Part shown: piece by piece, positions 49,301 to 61,530 of the stretch
Numbering within the stretch: position 1 is the stretch's first letter
Layout of the letters: each line of letters starts with the position of its first letter
Made by a program: the position numbers and the translations under genes
Assembly (NCBI GenBank): GCA_002633025.1
Contig: NMRB01000072.1
Location: forward strand, 577,059-641,058
From: Notospermus geniculatus
Lineage: Eukaryota > Nemertea > Pilidiophora > Heteronemertea > Lineidae
Direction of reading: 5' to 3'
Length of the DNA: 64,000 nt
The notes under the pieces: model-generated
The model's input: only the letters and a program-made list of their open reading frames with translations
What the model was told of the DNA's origin: nothing
Database searches by the model: none

Positions 49301-52300
49301 ACAGGTCTAATTATAGAAAGAAGGAGTGTGAACATGTAAGCTGAAAAGTTGTTCGCCCAAGAAAACTGCGGACGCAAACGTCATGAAGGATTGAAATCTG
49401 AGTTGGGCTTGACTCGCCCGGAGGGTGGACCAAAAAACTGCTCTAAATGTAGAAAGAGAGTGTGCACATGTCAGCTGATCGCTCCAGACCGTTTTGAGAA
49501 GAAGGATGGGTATTTCACTGAACAAGCATTGATCAACATTACTGTTCGTTTGATGAAATAGACGGATCATCATTCCAAATCCAACTTACACAAACCTGAA
49601 GGTAAATGAATCAAGCAGTTATTGCTGAAAATGTCATCACGTTTTGCCAAAATGCACATACAGGAGACAGTACAATTGAATTGTGGGTAATTGAGATTTG
49701 ATCACGCTGAGCCTCATTCTGGTAACCGGAGCTGATTAACTGGAATGTAATTGTCTGGGTAGCGAAGGATGTCAATCACCGAGATATCATCAATGGAGCC
49801 AGGGTGAAGAACAATGGGTGATTTCCATTGATTACTTGATCGAGCTTTAAATATCAAAAGTTGCCTTGGATGACTCTCTTTGCAAGCAGAATCTTAGGCT
49901 TAGTGAAGCACAAGAACAGGCACCAAAATAAAGGCTTCCAAGAAGTGAACCAAGATCGTCAGTTGATATTCACTAGTCTCGCGTTTACCCCCCGGTGGCG
50001 AACACCAGCAGCCGCATCGGAATGTTCCAATCTAAGTCCACAGGAGTTGGACGATTTCATCTAAGGGTTGGACCAATTGTTGACAGCCACCGCGTGGTGT
50101 ATGCGAGATTACATGTAATGTGCATTTATCTAAGTATGCATTCATAGCACTCCAAATATGAGACACAGAGTCAGGCACCGCCATTTTGAGGCTTTGCGAC
50201 TGTATAACCGATTGTTTTAATAAAGTGTCTACCACAATACTGATTACAGAGGTGGAAGCTAGGTGAGAAGGCTGCACTTTAGGGCTACTTGAACTCGAGC
50301 AAGGGTGGCAAAAATAGTCGCAACAAAATGATCCGTCATTTTTCACGAAAAAAAATCGTCTTTTTAACCTGCAGCTTGTGAAGAAGTCATTTTTTGGCGA
50401 TATATGCCTGAAGGAACTGAAGGCAAACAAGGCTGTTTTGACGTAATTACCTTGTAGAGGACATTAACATAAATTGAATCTTGTCTGTAGAGGAACTCGG
50501 AAGTAGATTAGCCAAATTTGTGCATCCACATGTTTTCATTTCAATTTTATTTGCCTCGTTGCTATTAGCTTTGGTGAGAATATTTTTTTCTAATCTAAGC
50601 GTCTTGAGCTATGGTCTTTTTAAGTCCTGGAGCAACATGGTGAGAAAATGAAGTGAAGTTGAATTAAAAAGAACGGCAAGGAAAGCTCGCCTCAGGGTCC
50701 AGTTCCTTGTTGTTGTGCATGCATAGACATGTTTACTCGGTCCAAGTGGTTTCAATGTAGATTCACATACAAAAGCAATATTTTTTAGTAACAAAATCAC
50801 AAGACATTCTTCTTAGTTAGATCTACCCAAAGCATTTACTACGGAGCCATTTGAATACTCTTATGTTTTCAACACATTCTGTATTCAAAATGGATAAAAA
50901 GTTGCCACAGCTGCACGCCAGTTTAAAATTTTCAGTTGGTGACATTCATTACCAATCGCCAGCATCAGCAATTCAAACTTTAAAGATTTCAGTTGGTAGA
51001 ATTCCCAAATGTTCAACGATTAGCTCGTTCGATCCTGTTTCCAATTTGTCAGGATTTTCTGCAGAATCCCGCGAGGATGAGCTGCCAATGGATACAAAAT
51101 ATACAAATGTACTGGCTGGCATTTCTATACAATTCTTGCTGTGAAATCTCAGTTTTTTCTTCCCTTGAAACAGCCAGCATTGTGCGGTGAGGCCATTTTG
51201 AATGTCATGCATTCTGTGGGTGGGTTTCATCGGGTACTTGAAGTTGTTAAATCTCCTGATTTGAGTAACTTTGGATCCATATTCATATAACTCTGCTAGG
51301 CTTAGTTACTTGCTAAATTGGCCAGTTTGTACAGGCCAATGTACACAAGAAGCAGCCAAATAAAGCAAGGCCTACATGTAGCAAGGTTTCATGATACAGG
51401 CCCGGGTCTCTATAATGTCAATAACTCCCTGATCCTGTCAACGATCATAAGTCGGCATGTAAAGGTCAGCAGACGATATATTGATCAGTTTTACACCAAG
51501 AGCTGATTACACCCTGGCCCTCCTCTTCGCTCTAATGAGATGATAGACAGAGATCAAGGCTATCTTTTATCTTCAGCACAGACACTATAGGGTTCACTCA
51601 GAATTGAACGGACACCTTCAAAGGATTACGAGAGGTAGTGTGCGTGCACTGTTTTATTTCCTAAAATTTACTGAATTCACACAAGAAGCAATTCCAAGTA
51701 TGGCCATATAGATACATGAGGCCAAAGCAACAAAGTATCTAGATTTTTAGTCCTGTCAGTTAAGCTCGTGAAGTCAAGGTTCTAAGCTAATACGAAAGAA
51801 GGGACTATACTACAAGTATTTCTCTTTAGCCTTCGGAGCCATGAGTACCATATATTAGCCTAATGGTGGGCATTAGCAATGTGACAGTGTGTGTTTGCGT
51901 TCCTCTTCAAATACCAGGTTAAGTCCCACGTTCAAAGGGATCTGTGTAAATCACACCAAATACACTTCATATCATAGCAAGATATTAGCTGTTTGCCTAA
52001 CAAGAGGAGATATTTGCAATATGAAGACGAGAAACTCGGTTCTATGATTGATAATTCCAAATGTAATACAATTTCCTACAGAACAGGAGCACTGAAGGCC
52101 ACGGACTCTATGATTACCACGATCAACAGCTCAGCATGCTTGAGATATGACACCAGCATGCTCCAAGAGATAATCACAGATACTCGCGATGGGAACATAT
52201 TCAGACAACTTCATATAAGGACTTCTAGAGAAGATGCCGCTCTTTACGAGATATCGTGTCTAAGGACTAATAAACACACACTTGACTGGTTGTCATACGC

Positions 52301-55300
52301 TGCTCATCAGTGCCCCTTGTGAGGAAATGAACCATTTATATGTGTATAATGTTATATGATACTTTTTCGAGCAGTGGTGAGGAAAAAGTTCTATCGTTAT
52401 TCAGTTTGATAAGTGGGGCGGGTTCCAGAAACCTACGCAAATTGATGTCTTCTAATGTGAACAGAGGATACAACCAATCAGTGGACTCCTTGAAGGGAAG
52501 TACTCTTGCTGTCGAACGACAGAAAGTACTATTGAACCTGATTTGAGCTTAAAGTACAGAGTAGAAATTCGGTATTTGGGATCTTGGCATTGACTGAAAC
52601 CAAATTTAGCTCACATAAAACATTACAGTTTCGCTGTGAGTCTCCATGAGCTTTCATTTATGTTTTTTCATTTAGTTTATGAGCTTTTCTGTCCGCGTGA
52701 ACGATGCTCAGATTCACCGTTTTCCAGTTCTGCCTCAGAACATTTGACTGGTGATGTGGGCAAAAATCCTCAGATCTGATATCTTTCTTGTGTAAACCCA
52801 CGAGGTACAGTGGTCCTCGGCACTCTCTCCCGCGCGGTGACGAAGGGAGTAACCGCTACGATCACTGATTACCTCAGGATGTCGTAAAACATGCAGTCTA
52901 GCAACTCAATCACCAATTGCAAGGAGTTAATCACAAAATACTGAGCAAGAACTATCATCATAAAATTAACCGTCATCTTCAATTAAGGATATCTTGCTAA
53001 AATATTGAATACGCTGCTATAATATGAACTCGCTCGTGAAACACTAACCCACGCATGAAACCAATCAGAAATTAACTGACGGAGAAGCTTATCTCGAAGA
53101 AATTTCTGCTGAGGTTTAGACTCAAGTTCGCCTTGTGGGCTTAGAAATGACTGCTAGGTTACGCATATAATCTATGTGCGAAGAAATAAAATGGAAAAGA
53201 TATTGCACCTTTCTCATTTTGGAGTTTCTACCACCAAAACGGTCAGTGGTTGGCTCTTCGATGGTTGATAGGGGTTTCTTTGGGGAAGCACCGTGTTAGA
53301 AGTATGTGTAATGACTATTGTACAGCCGGACAATACGACCACTCAAACCCAGCCAGAATTGTTTGCCTCAATTCAGCATGACGTCAGCCAAGAACGCCCA
53401 ACCAGTATATATAATGAAACTTCCATTTTCCCAGTGAGTCTGTTCTTCTGTGAGTTATTTCACCTACTGAATGAGAATGGTCACATCCCCTTTAAATGTA
53501 AACTGATTCTAAAATAAGACGGAACAAATATAATTTCTGGTGACTGAATCCCATTCTGTCATATATGCGATCATATTTCCACATAAATCTTATAAATTAT
53601 TAGCCTAATGATGTTTCTCTCTCTCTCATAGCACCATTAGCCGCTAATGTTTCTCAATAGCCAGGAGTGGTGGAGCATGGCCCGGGGACATTCCGACCAA
53701 CTGATGTTTCCTGCATTCACAGAGCATGGGGTGGCCAAGGTCTGGGGAGAACTTCGGCAAACAAGGGGATGAAACAACCTAGGCTTACTCTAACGTGAGT
53801 CTGTGAGGAAAATGATTGAAACTTCTCTTGCTGAGAGCGTGAGAATGTAAACAATGAAGTCACGATACCATTGCATGTTATTCTGAGCAACAGTCAGCTG
53901 ACATTACTCCAAATGACCAACATAAGTTGAAGAGGCAGAAATGATGAACAAAAGGATGATTTCAAAGGACATGTTTACCATCAGTGTGCAAAGTATGTAA
54001 AAAATATCAAAAAATCAACTTTGAAATCCCCATCGCCTCGAGGATGAAATATGAACATACCTTCAGTCCACAGAGTCAAAGATGACTCGGTGAAACCAAC
54101 TTTGATGACTTGGGCCAGGTCTGTCATTATTACATTAACAAAGACAATAAGCTATTAGGACTGAAACAACATTACGTCACATTGGATGCTGTGGGCATAT
54201 ACAATGTATGAATCATCCATGAAATAGTGTTTGTGTTACTGAAATTCAAAATGATGTTTTTTTACGTTATTTGGCAGATTTTGAAACTCCCATGGAAATG
54301 CACAACACCCCCACCAATTGGCAGTATATAAATTGGCACAGAACAATGAAAGGAATTGTGGGATGGTAGGCCTATATAAACCGAGTCTGAAGGACAGAAT
54401 GTAACAGGCTGTGTGTGTTGGTTGTGTCCACAACATGAATTTCATAAGGGATGTACATGTAGTACCAATGCATGTCATGACACCAACAGAGTACTTAGGT
54501 CAACTTCCTGACGTCCAGTTGAGTTCCATCTGACTCTACCCCAGTCAGGCCACTTCATTGTGAGGTCGTTTCCTGAACATTTTTGAATCACTTTCCTATA
54601 AAGCTCCATTAGATCAACATTAATCACCCAAATACCATCACTTGTCACCCGATTATCTATTCTGCAAACCAACATCCCACAACTGGCTACAAAAATAGAA
54701 ATATCGAAATCATATGATGGTTTAAATTTTATCAGTTGGAACATTTGTTTGCCTAAGAATTCATAATAGTATTAACCAGAAATGCATCCTCTCAGAATGT
54801 CCTCCGAGTATTCCATGCCAGATTATAAAAGGGTTCTGACATAAATGTACTGCAAGACTTAGACGTCCCGAGACATTATCTATTTAACAGAGTCTATTTT
54901 CCAAAGAACACTGCACATGGTGGCCATTGAGGAGCCATCTCTCATCCCATTTTGTGCCCGAACTAAGCCCGATGCAAACATATGATCAAATTTTCTGAAT
55001 ATGCTGAGTGAGGGCTTACACCAGATTACTATATAAAAGCCGTGGGCCCTTAATTGCGATACTGAGAAAATTTTGATCAGAAATTTGAGAGTGTGAATCG
55101 GCGGCTTAAAAGGAGAACAACATTTCGCGTTTTCAATGTTTCTTAGGAACATTCCATTTTTCCTTTCAATTTCTTAATCATACCATGCTAAGGCAAACAA
55201 AGTTTCAAAACCTGAGGTAGGAAACAGCCTCGTAATCAAATCACCTTTATAAATTTACAAACAAACCATCCCGGAGACAAGTGCGAATCTATGGCGTGAA

Positions 55301-58300
55301 TCGAACGATCAATCACCACGACAATGGGCGACATCAGTGCCCTGGCATTTACAAGCTTAATCATGGCTCATATTTCAAACCATAGGGGGCAGCAGGATCA
55401 ATAAAAGCGGTGACACTTGAATAATGATCGTCACACAACTTCCCGTAAGAGCACTTGCCTGTACTGGGAAACCTCGAAGTTGACCAAAGGTTCGGTAACC
55501 ATGACATTGAAAGTAACATTAGGCGACACTTATTTTATTTCTTGTTTTACGGATCCGCGCACTTTTTTTTCCGATTTTGGAAAATAAAAATAATGGAAAA
55601 AATGACATTATTTTTTGCCGCCGCCCAAAAACTGATTATCCGATCAATAAAAATAAAAATAATGGGAAAAAAACGCTTTATTTTTCTACCGCCGACATGC
55701 TGGACGAGCCTTGCCTGACGAAAATAATTCACAGCGGTTGCAACAATCATTCTCGTTCCCATTCATTGAGTGAATTTTATTATATTTTTGTACATTTTTA
55801 TTTTTTTCATAGCCGCCTGTTACATGCTTTGACAAATATAATAAAAATAACCAAATAATTACAATTATTTTTATATTTATTTTCCACCCTCCTGTGAAGG
55901 TTTCCGCGAAAACCAAATGAAAAAGTTATTTTTATTTTTATTTTCCTCCCTCCTGTCAGGGGTTTCCAGGGAAAAAATCCGTAAAACAAGAAATAAAATA
56001 ATTGTGGCCTTACTAGCTAAAAATACATGTAGTCGTGATCCTCTCTTTACAAAATAAATAGAGATGAAAATTGTAAATTTGTTTTGATTTTGTGATGCAG
56101 TTATCATCACATGATGAGTGTCGTACATCAAAAGAAGGGAAATGTCATACTCAATGAAATCCGTTGGTAGGGCAATTTTTTCAATGCTAACTTTTAGGAA
56201 TTAAATGTTTTTGCCTGGGGCAGCTGCAGGTGGGAGCCAAGAGCCCGTGAAAATGCGTGAACCGCAGGTCATATGGTTCTGACTGATCTTGTGAATGTCA
56301 TCGAAATGATTTACTTTCATTTCGCCCTTTCCCAATTTGCCCCATAATACAAACTCTATAGCTACATTGGAGGGCGGATTAGAAGAAGGGGCGAAATAAG
56401 TACATGTATGTACATTGTATCCCGATCGAAAAGGGTCTTTCATGATGTGTCCCATGTTGATTTGACGAGGTTCTTAGCAAAAACTTCGTCGATACTGTTG
56501 TGACAATGGAGGAGTAGGCGGAACGATGAAGAAGAAATCGAAAAATGTGGATAAATATTGGTATTCTATTGAAAGAAAATACTGTCTGCTTACTTTTGGA
56601 TGACAAATATTCTCACCAACAACTCTCCAAGAAATGATTGTATCGGTAGGAAGGCTTTGTGTGAATGTGTGAACGAGTGGGTTACAATTGGTGAAAAAGA
56701 ATGTGAAATATTTATAAGGGCTCGATCAATTTCTATTGGATTTCAGTGAACATTTCTAGTAATAGCACACAACCGAAAAATATCAATAAAATAATCCTGC
56801 AACAACTTTTCAAAAGTTATGCAGAAATTTCTAATATTGATATTTTTCGTTGATTGGATATTTTTTTCCCTGTGCTATGGTACAAGTGACCTGTGCGAGA
56901 TTATTGGCGTCATAAACCTTTTCCACGGCGAAACCTGACAATAACAGAAACCTCTGGTTAGAAAAAATGTTTCTGGGGTCCATGTTTCGTGCGTGAGTAA
57001 GTACAGGCTGTGTTACTGCACGCAGGTGAAGTCTACTGATATTTAGCTACATGATGAGGCTTCAATCGTTAATGCTGAAATTTCTGGTTTTCTCACAATG
57101 ATGACTTCAAAAAAATGGGACGTAAAAATCAAGGGACCTTATTCACAAAGCATACTTAAGAGTTGCGCATTCGTAGAGTCCTCTTAAACCACTGTTCAAT
57201 GGTTGACGCACAATAGCTCCTGGAATGTTCTAATTTTTAACTGCTAAAAGAGCTTTATGAATGAGGCCCCAACAGAGCAAACATCGACCCGTAATGAATG
57301 GGCCACGTCTTTCGTCCCTAAGGGGTTAAAACAAATCCCTCCCTATCTCGCCGATCATCTTACTAGGATGTGTTGTAAGTTGCACATCAGCTCCCCAAGG
57401 GACCGAACACACGCCAAGAGATTGCCTCAAACACGATTCAACGTGCTAATCCATCATGGCATTGTTCGCCTTATCTGTGACTCACTGCATGAAATTGACA
57501 AACTCCTCTGCTGGCGAATCGACAAGCTAAATCTTCATCAGGTATTGTCATAGTGACTGCAGGTGACACACCACAAATCACCCCTAGAGTTGCTGGTACA
57601 CTTTTGTGGCTTGACAATGCGAGCGTACTGCTTGACAATGCGAGGGGTACTATCATTTCCACTAGTAAATGTCCACTACTTTTTCTGGTTTCTTTGCATT
57701 CCATTTAGCTCCGAACTTTTACCGACATAGTCCACACAAAGTATTTCGTCTTGGTTAAAACATAGTTTTACTCATGCATTGTGTCTTTTCTAGAGTTTCA
57801 GATTGTAAAGTTCCACTTGAAAAAGACCCCGGTTGGGGTCGAAAATTCGTGAATTCTGGAGATTGACTTCTTGCTTATTATCATTGTGTAAAAAAAGTGA
57901 AATAACATTTGTGAAAATGAACAAGCAGATCTTACACACAGGCAGGTTCAAAATTTGTAATGATAAGTCATTCTAATTGGTTAATTATTCAAGATGTGTT
58001 GGGCTACCATAGCTACAATGAATGTCCATTAGAGTGAAGTTAATTAAAGACAAATTGATTGGCACGATCGTTGTCGGTGAAACGCATTAGTTTGTACCTT
58101 GGTGGATTGATTTCAAACCTCCCCATTTGGCACCCAGGTCATACCAACTAAAGGGCGGTTTACACTAGGTTGCACCAAGTTGCAAGTTGCAGCAACTTGC
58201 AACTTGTTGCAAACTATCTGGGACGGTTTACACATAGAAATATCGATGCAACATCCAGCGTGATCGAGTTGCAACAAGTTGCATGCCCGTTTACACATGC

Positions 58301-61167
58301 AACTTTTATCAAACTTTTTGGTCTCATCAGGTTTATGCAACAAGTTGCATGAAGTTGCATATGAAAAGTTGCATGTGTAAACGGGCCTTTATACCACATA
58401 CTGGATATCCTTTGGCAAGATTGTTGTGGATGAAAAGCATTTGAATCTTGGTATATTGATTTCAAATCTGCGACCCAGTCCAGGAGGAGCCCTTGATAGC
58501 CTGCTTGTCACGTCCGCTTAACAAGCGGCAGATCCCGGGTTCGAATACCAGGCCATATTTTTTTACACCTAGTCAAAGTCTAAGAATTCTTGTAGCCAAA
58601 CGATACAATATGTATTGATCCTTGATAGTCAAATGAGAAAACCTTGCATTAATGGTAAGGAAAACAGCTACTTTCAAAATCAGATAGCCACAGATGTGTT
58701 CTTTGGACAAACACTTACAACCGGCCGAAGGTTGAACACAAGGATATGATGACTTAAGAGCAGGAGTTAGTTGCCTCAACATAGCGGATGTCAACTTGCT
58801 AGGGCAATATTGAATCGAGAATCAAGAATCAAATTCGACACGAGAAACTGTTATAGGCAATATTGAATGCTTTGTAATGTTATACTGAGCAAATTGGAGC
58901 TACTGAAGAAAACTGTGCTGTCAGGGCTGTTGTTTGATGATGATATGAATTGCTGAGATTGGGAACTGAAATCTGCTGTTGAGACAAAACTGCTTTTCTA
59001 CAGTGGTGGATAAAACTTCTATCTGCAAACTGATCCCATCATCCGCGCAGGCCAACCACGGGTTATCACAGATGATAATATCATCAACTCCCTAAATTGG
59101 ATGGCATACTCGTGATTCAAAATACATGAGTCGGAATAATACCGGCTATAATATGAAAATGTGATCATAGACTTAGTGAGAGATATCCCAAGTGGTTGTG
59201 GCTCCTCACATTGCAATAAATACCAACGGCACAATGCTCATGGAAGCAATGATGTTTGTGATATTGAGAATAAGGCTATTAGATGTAAAAGAGGAAATGG
59301 CTACGTGTGGGTCTGTATATCACAGCATGAAAGAAGGCAAATAGTTGTGTGAATAAGCGTCAATCACTGATCTGACGGATTCCCATGCATCCATTTTGTG
59401 AGAGGCATACTCTATGCAATGAACCTTTCATGAATCAATCATGCTTCAATCATATTTCAACTATGCATGAAACATGCTTTTTTTGGTAGAAGGGTCTCAA
59501 ATGACAAAATAGTCGTGTTTTTTGTAAAGGAGTAGGCTATCACATCAGAATTTTTTGTAATATAATATAATATATTTTGTCATAATATATATATTATGAC
59601 AAAAGGGTCAGAAACCTTAGGGAGGTGTTCTGTTACCGTTCATATAGGGTACAGCCCGGAGGCAGTCAGATATGAATGATTTACCTTTTGGCTGCAGAGT
59701 AAACGAGACCACATGCTCTCATGAGAAAAGAACTGGAATACAGTGTCATTACTGTATTAATGACGTTGCCACGGCAGACTGACCAGGAGAAAGAAATGCA
59801 GGTAATCATAGTGAAAAAACCCAATTACATTTTTTTTCGTGGGGTGATGGTGTATTCTTTATCAGTCTGCCAATGCTTAATTGAAAAGGCTCTTACTGAG
59901 ATAAAATTGTGTGGATCAGTTTCAATTTCAGTGTTTGAGGCAGAAATATGTTTTTTGAAATCACTTCATTTTGGGTACGTATCTTCACCCTGGGATTTTA
60001 TTTGGTGCGGAATTTCCCCTCGCCCCTGGCAGAAACCCCGGTTTCAAACTAGTAGCCTGGGAGGTGCACCTGAAGTTTCGACGTAGTTGCCTCCGGGAAC
60101 AAAATCAGGGTAAAATTCCTGCCTCTAAAGGAAATACAATAAAATACTCGGGATTACACCATTGCAGTTAGTTTCCGTCACTGATCCTCCTCTGCATGAC
60201 ATTTTGAATAGCCTCATGATAAAGCTGACATAAGTAGCTTAGATCTGTAACAGAGCAGCATTGTTGTAGAGAAGCCTAACAAGGCAGACATAATTAACCA
60301 GCATACAATTACATGGAAAAGATCAGGAAGACAAACCTATTGAGAGAAGAGGCTGCCCAAGCTACAGCGCATGAAGATTGTCAACATCAACAAAGGTAGA
60401 TACGAATTTCAGGTGAATCAAATTGTGTTAGATGTCACATCAAACAGTTTTAACTCTTTCACCCCGTCAGCAATGAAGGTACCAGTATTTTGCGAAAAAG
60501 TACAAGTATACACCTGAGAGAAGGTCTTTGTGTTATTTGTACAACTGATGATCCTGCTCTATCAGTTCATTTATGGATCAAACATTTAAGATCTTTTCAG
60601 TTTTTCAAGGCAATTTCCAGAATGTTTGCGAATTTTCGACCCCAACCGGGGTCTTCTTCAGGCTGGAACTTTACAATCCGAAACTCTAGAACAGCGAAAT
60701 CCTGTCTTCCAAGACTGAGATCCCCACTGTATAACTCTAGAACTCTTTCTGTTCTAGAGTTTCGGATTGTAAAGTTCCAGCCTGAAGAAGACCCCGGTTG
60801 GGGTCGAAAATTCGCAAACATTCTGGAAATTGCCTTTTTATTTATCATATATTGTGTGTCAATTTTTGTGCTTGCCTTCTTTTCAGTTTTTCAAGGATGT
60901 ATGAATACTATCCATTACGACTTGAAACCACTGACTTTTCAGTGGAATAAGTAGAGAACACTTACCTAAATATTGGGTATCCATTGACAATCGCTAGTGA
61001 GAAGAAATCCTGTCTTCCAAGACTGAGATCCCCACTGTATAAGAGGACACCAGTTGGCTTGTCCGGCCGGAATACAATATTGATGGTGAACCGGCCACCG
61101 GCATTGTGTAGTCTTGGGAATGCTAAGTAACCCGTTCCTTGGAATTTGGGGTATTTGACGACTTGTT
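40356..61167 (-). CDS. extracellular LG-EGF-LG-EGF-LG protein (pikachurin/EGFLAM-like), C-terminal part
   Basis: Exons on the minus strand: 61167-60966, 49121-48977, 48824-48632, 47733-47608, 43269-43032, 42422-42194, 42074-41894, 41767-41689, 41307-41077, then a missing piece, and the last exon 40516-40356 ending in TAA. Every visible junction is GT-AG with matching phase. Product in order: laminin-G domain 1 (TGYLAF, FRPDKPTGVLLYSGD, RQDFFSLAIVNG, FDCGSG, GFTGCVEKLEIN); EGF (DECSSKVC ... QNNGTC ... CLCPIGYVGVSC); LG2 (GHSYLR, STGLILYNG, GDFISLALVNGYLEFRFDLG, FEGCIQKITINGK); EGF (CDGMPCQNGGIC ... CDCPLGYKNTNC); LG3 (DSFLSYI, PNGLILWTG, GLVDGYIRVRFNLG, then FKGCIAYIKM). Single EGFs between three LG domains fit pikachurin better than agrin or perlecan, which have paired EGFs. 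Such proteins bind dystroglycan in the matrix. N-terminal exons (FN3 domains in pikachurin) are outside the window. Intron 1 visible here is 11.8 kb. Confidence 0.85.
40702..40938. mobile_element. left part of another GGATCC-ended G-rich element, cut by a gap
   Basis: GGCGCGGATCCAGCGG followed by a long G run resembles the left end of the 39402-39660 element. Further right, GATTTCCTGGCATCTCAGTATCAAAA resembles that family's interior. It runs into the N gap after GCGGGGGG. Confidence 0.55.
40939..41031. other. assembly gap (93 N) inside the LG/EGF gene
   Basis: The gap lies between the exon ending at 41077 (phase 2) and the last exon starting at 40516 (needing phase 1). It is the likely place of the missing middle part of LG3, or flanking repeats collapsed there. 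Confidence 1.
42549..42660. mobile_element. foldback MITE, GGGCCATATTCATAAAAC family, intronic
   Basis: Left CTCCATATTCATAAACATAC and right AGTTTTATGAATATGGCCCC are inverted, and the interior matches 36093-36200 (ACTTATCTTTTGTGTTGAAC). It sits within an intron of the LG/EGF gene. Confidence 0.75.
42750..42965 (+). repeat. three-copy ~65-bp degenerate tandem repeat, intronic
   Basis: Three units share CCAACACTTA(C/T), TGTGGC(C/A)TG(A/G), a variable stretch and A(A/C)TTAAGTCAGTA. Divergence between units is considerable. Confidence 0.65.
43382..43452. repeat. single-N join beside a GACGACGGAC microsatellite
   Basis: One N at 43382 is followed by GACGACGGAC units (about 43406-43449). A single N like those at 19023 and 20157 suggests another forced assembly join, here in an intron of the LG/EGF gene. 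Confidence 0.8.
44371..45258. mobile_element. 888-bp element with TA target duplication
   Basis: Left GGGGAGACCGGGGCTGGTTG (from 44370) and right CAACCAGCCCCGGTCTCCCC are inverted, flanked by TA on both sides. GGTTGTAACA / TGTTACAACC motifs recur inside (44398, 44738, 45038). No transposase ORF is visible, so it appears non-autonomous. It lies in an intron of the LG/EGF gene. Confidence 0.8.
46155..46320 (+). repeat. degenerate ~45-bp tandem repeat, intronic
   Basis: About four units share AAGT(G/A)(A/G)GAC(A/G)(C/A), TGT(G/A)TCTGGAAG and TTTTCAAGT-like segments. Confidence 0.6.
55530..56002. mobile_element. AT-rich element with 25-bp terminal inverted repeats
   Basis: The left end TTATTTTATTTCTTGTTTTA plus CGGAT and right end ATCCG plus TAAAACAAGAAATAAAATAA are perfect complements. 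The interior is made of AAAATAAAAATAATGG-like runs and repeated CCCTCCTGT(G/C)A(A/G)GG motifs. Confidence 0.7.
57133..57270. mobile_element. diverged foldback MITE (GGGACCTTATTCACAAAGC family)
   Basis: Left GGGACCTTATTCACAAAGC and right AGCTTTATGAATGAGGCCCC form imperfect inverted ends. Layout and size follow the 36093-36200 family. Confidence 0.55.
57790..57870 (+). repeat. solo copy of the hairpin-arm repeat
   Basis: TCTAGAGTTTCAGATTGTAA through GACCCCGGTTGGGGTCGAAA and TTCTGGAGATTG matches one arm of the 60607-60836 hairpin with several substitutions. There is no inverted partner here. Confidence 0.75.
58151..58388. mobile_element. MITE with TTGCA-rich interior
   Basis: Ends AAGGGCGGTTTACAC and GTGTAAACGGGCCTT are inverted, and TA lies at both flanks. 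The interior is made of repeated CAAGTTGCA / TGCAACTTG motifs and an internal GCCCGTTTACACATGCAAC end-like sequence. Confidence 0.75.
58488..58556 (+). repeat. tRNA-like SINE head
   Basis: GATAGCCTGCTTGTCACGTC ... CGGGTTCGAATACC has a strong box B, but I cannot fold a complete acceptor stem. A related head, AGCCTCTTTGAAAGAG ... AAGGTTCGAATGC, lies near 27600-27660. A functional tRNA is unlikely. Confidence 0.4.
59575..59604. repeat. 30-bp perfect AT-rich palindrome
   Basis: TTTTGTCATAATATA is followed directly by its complement, ending TATTATGACAAAA. Confidence 0.85.
60607..60836. mobile_element. perfect 88-bp inverted repeat with captured exon sequence in the loop
   Basis: Arms 60607-60694 and 60749-60836 are identical inverted copies. 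They contain CGACCCCAACCGGGGTC, TTCAGGCTGGAAC and CTCTAGAACAG. The 54-bp loop (60695-60748) includes 39 bp (60696-60734) exactly matching 61004-61042 in the LG1 exon. An 18-bp direct repeat, CTTTTCAGTTTTTCAAGG, occurs at 60593-60610 and 60879-60896. Confidence 0.9.
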
Positions 61168-61324
61168 CTGAAAATAGAAACGGTGATGACTGCAGCATTC
61201 AGGGATCAGGACATCAATTATGAGCAATGCTGAAATGTACTAATTACCTTGGATCGGATTGTTAAAATGCGATATAAAACAAGGAAATTGAAAAGCAGGG
61301 ACTTGTCTTCATTTTGAAGCATCG

Positions 61325-61530
61325 GTAGAAGGGCGCCCCACATCAATTTTGGTTTAATAACGTGCCACGGCACAACAGTTTTATAGAGAAGGGCTCCCCA
61401 GACCAATTTTGGATTTGAAAGTACCGTGCACAACAATTTTCTAGAGAAGAACTCCCCGCACCAAATTTGGTTTATTTGTAGAAAGTAACGTGATATAACA
61501 GTTTTCTCAGAGAAAAGGGTTTCCCGTGTT
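61325..61530 (+). repeat. three-unit ~65-bp degenerate tandem repeat
   Basis: Units share AGAAGGGC(G/T)CCCCA(C/G)A, CCAATTTTGGTTT or similar, and GTGCACAACA(G/A)TTTT, with rising divergence to the right. Confidence 0.7.

Larger units (their letters stand above)
49122..60965 (-). other. 11.8-kb intron splitting LG domain 1
   Basis: The flanking exons join as ...ATA TTT AG|A TTT GAC, restoring an arginine codon within LG1. I see no supported nested gene. Contents include foldback relatives (51279-51408, 57133-57270), an AT-rich inverted-repeat element (55530-56002), a MITE (58151-58388), a palindrome (59575-59604) and the exon-capturing hairpin (60607-60836). Confidence 0.75.

Noticed and set aside
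54475-54744. 89-residue minus-strand ORF containing MKWPDWGRVRWNSTGRQEVDLS
   Set aside because: It looks protein-like in part, but I recognise no family, see no convincing splice partners, and it lies inside a large intron on the same strand. A translated database search would settle it.
58488-58556. Possible functional tRNA gene
   Set aside because: The T-arm/box B is good, but no complete acceptor stem or standard cloverleaf could be drawn. A SINE head is more likely.
60490-60954. 154-residue plus-strand ORF
   Set aside because: It reads through both arms of the 88-bp hairpin, so its internal symmetry comes from the inverted repeat and not from a protein family.
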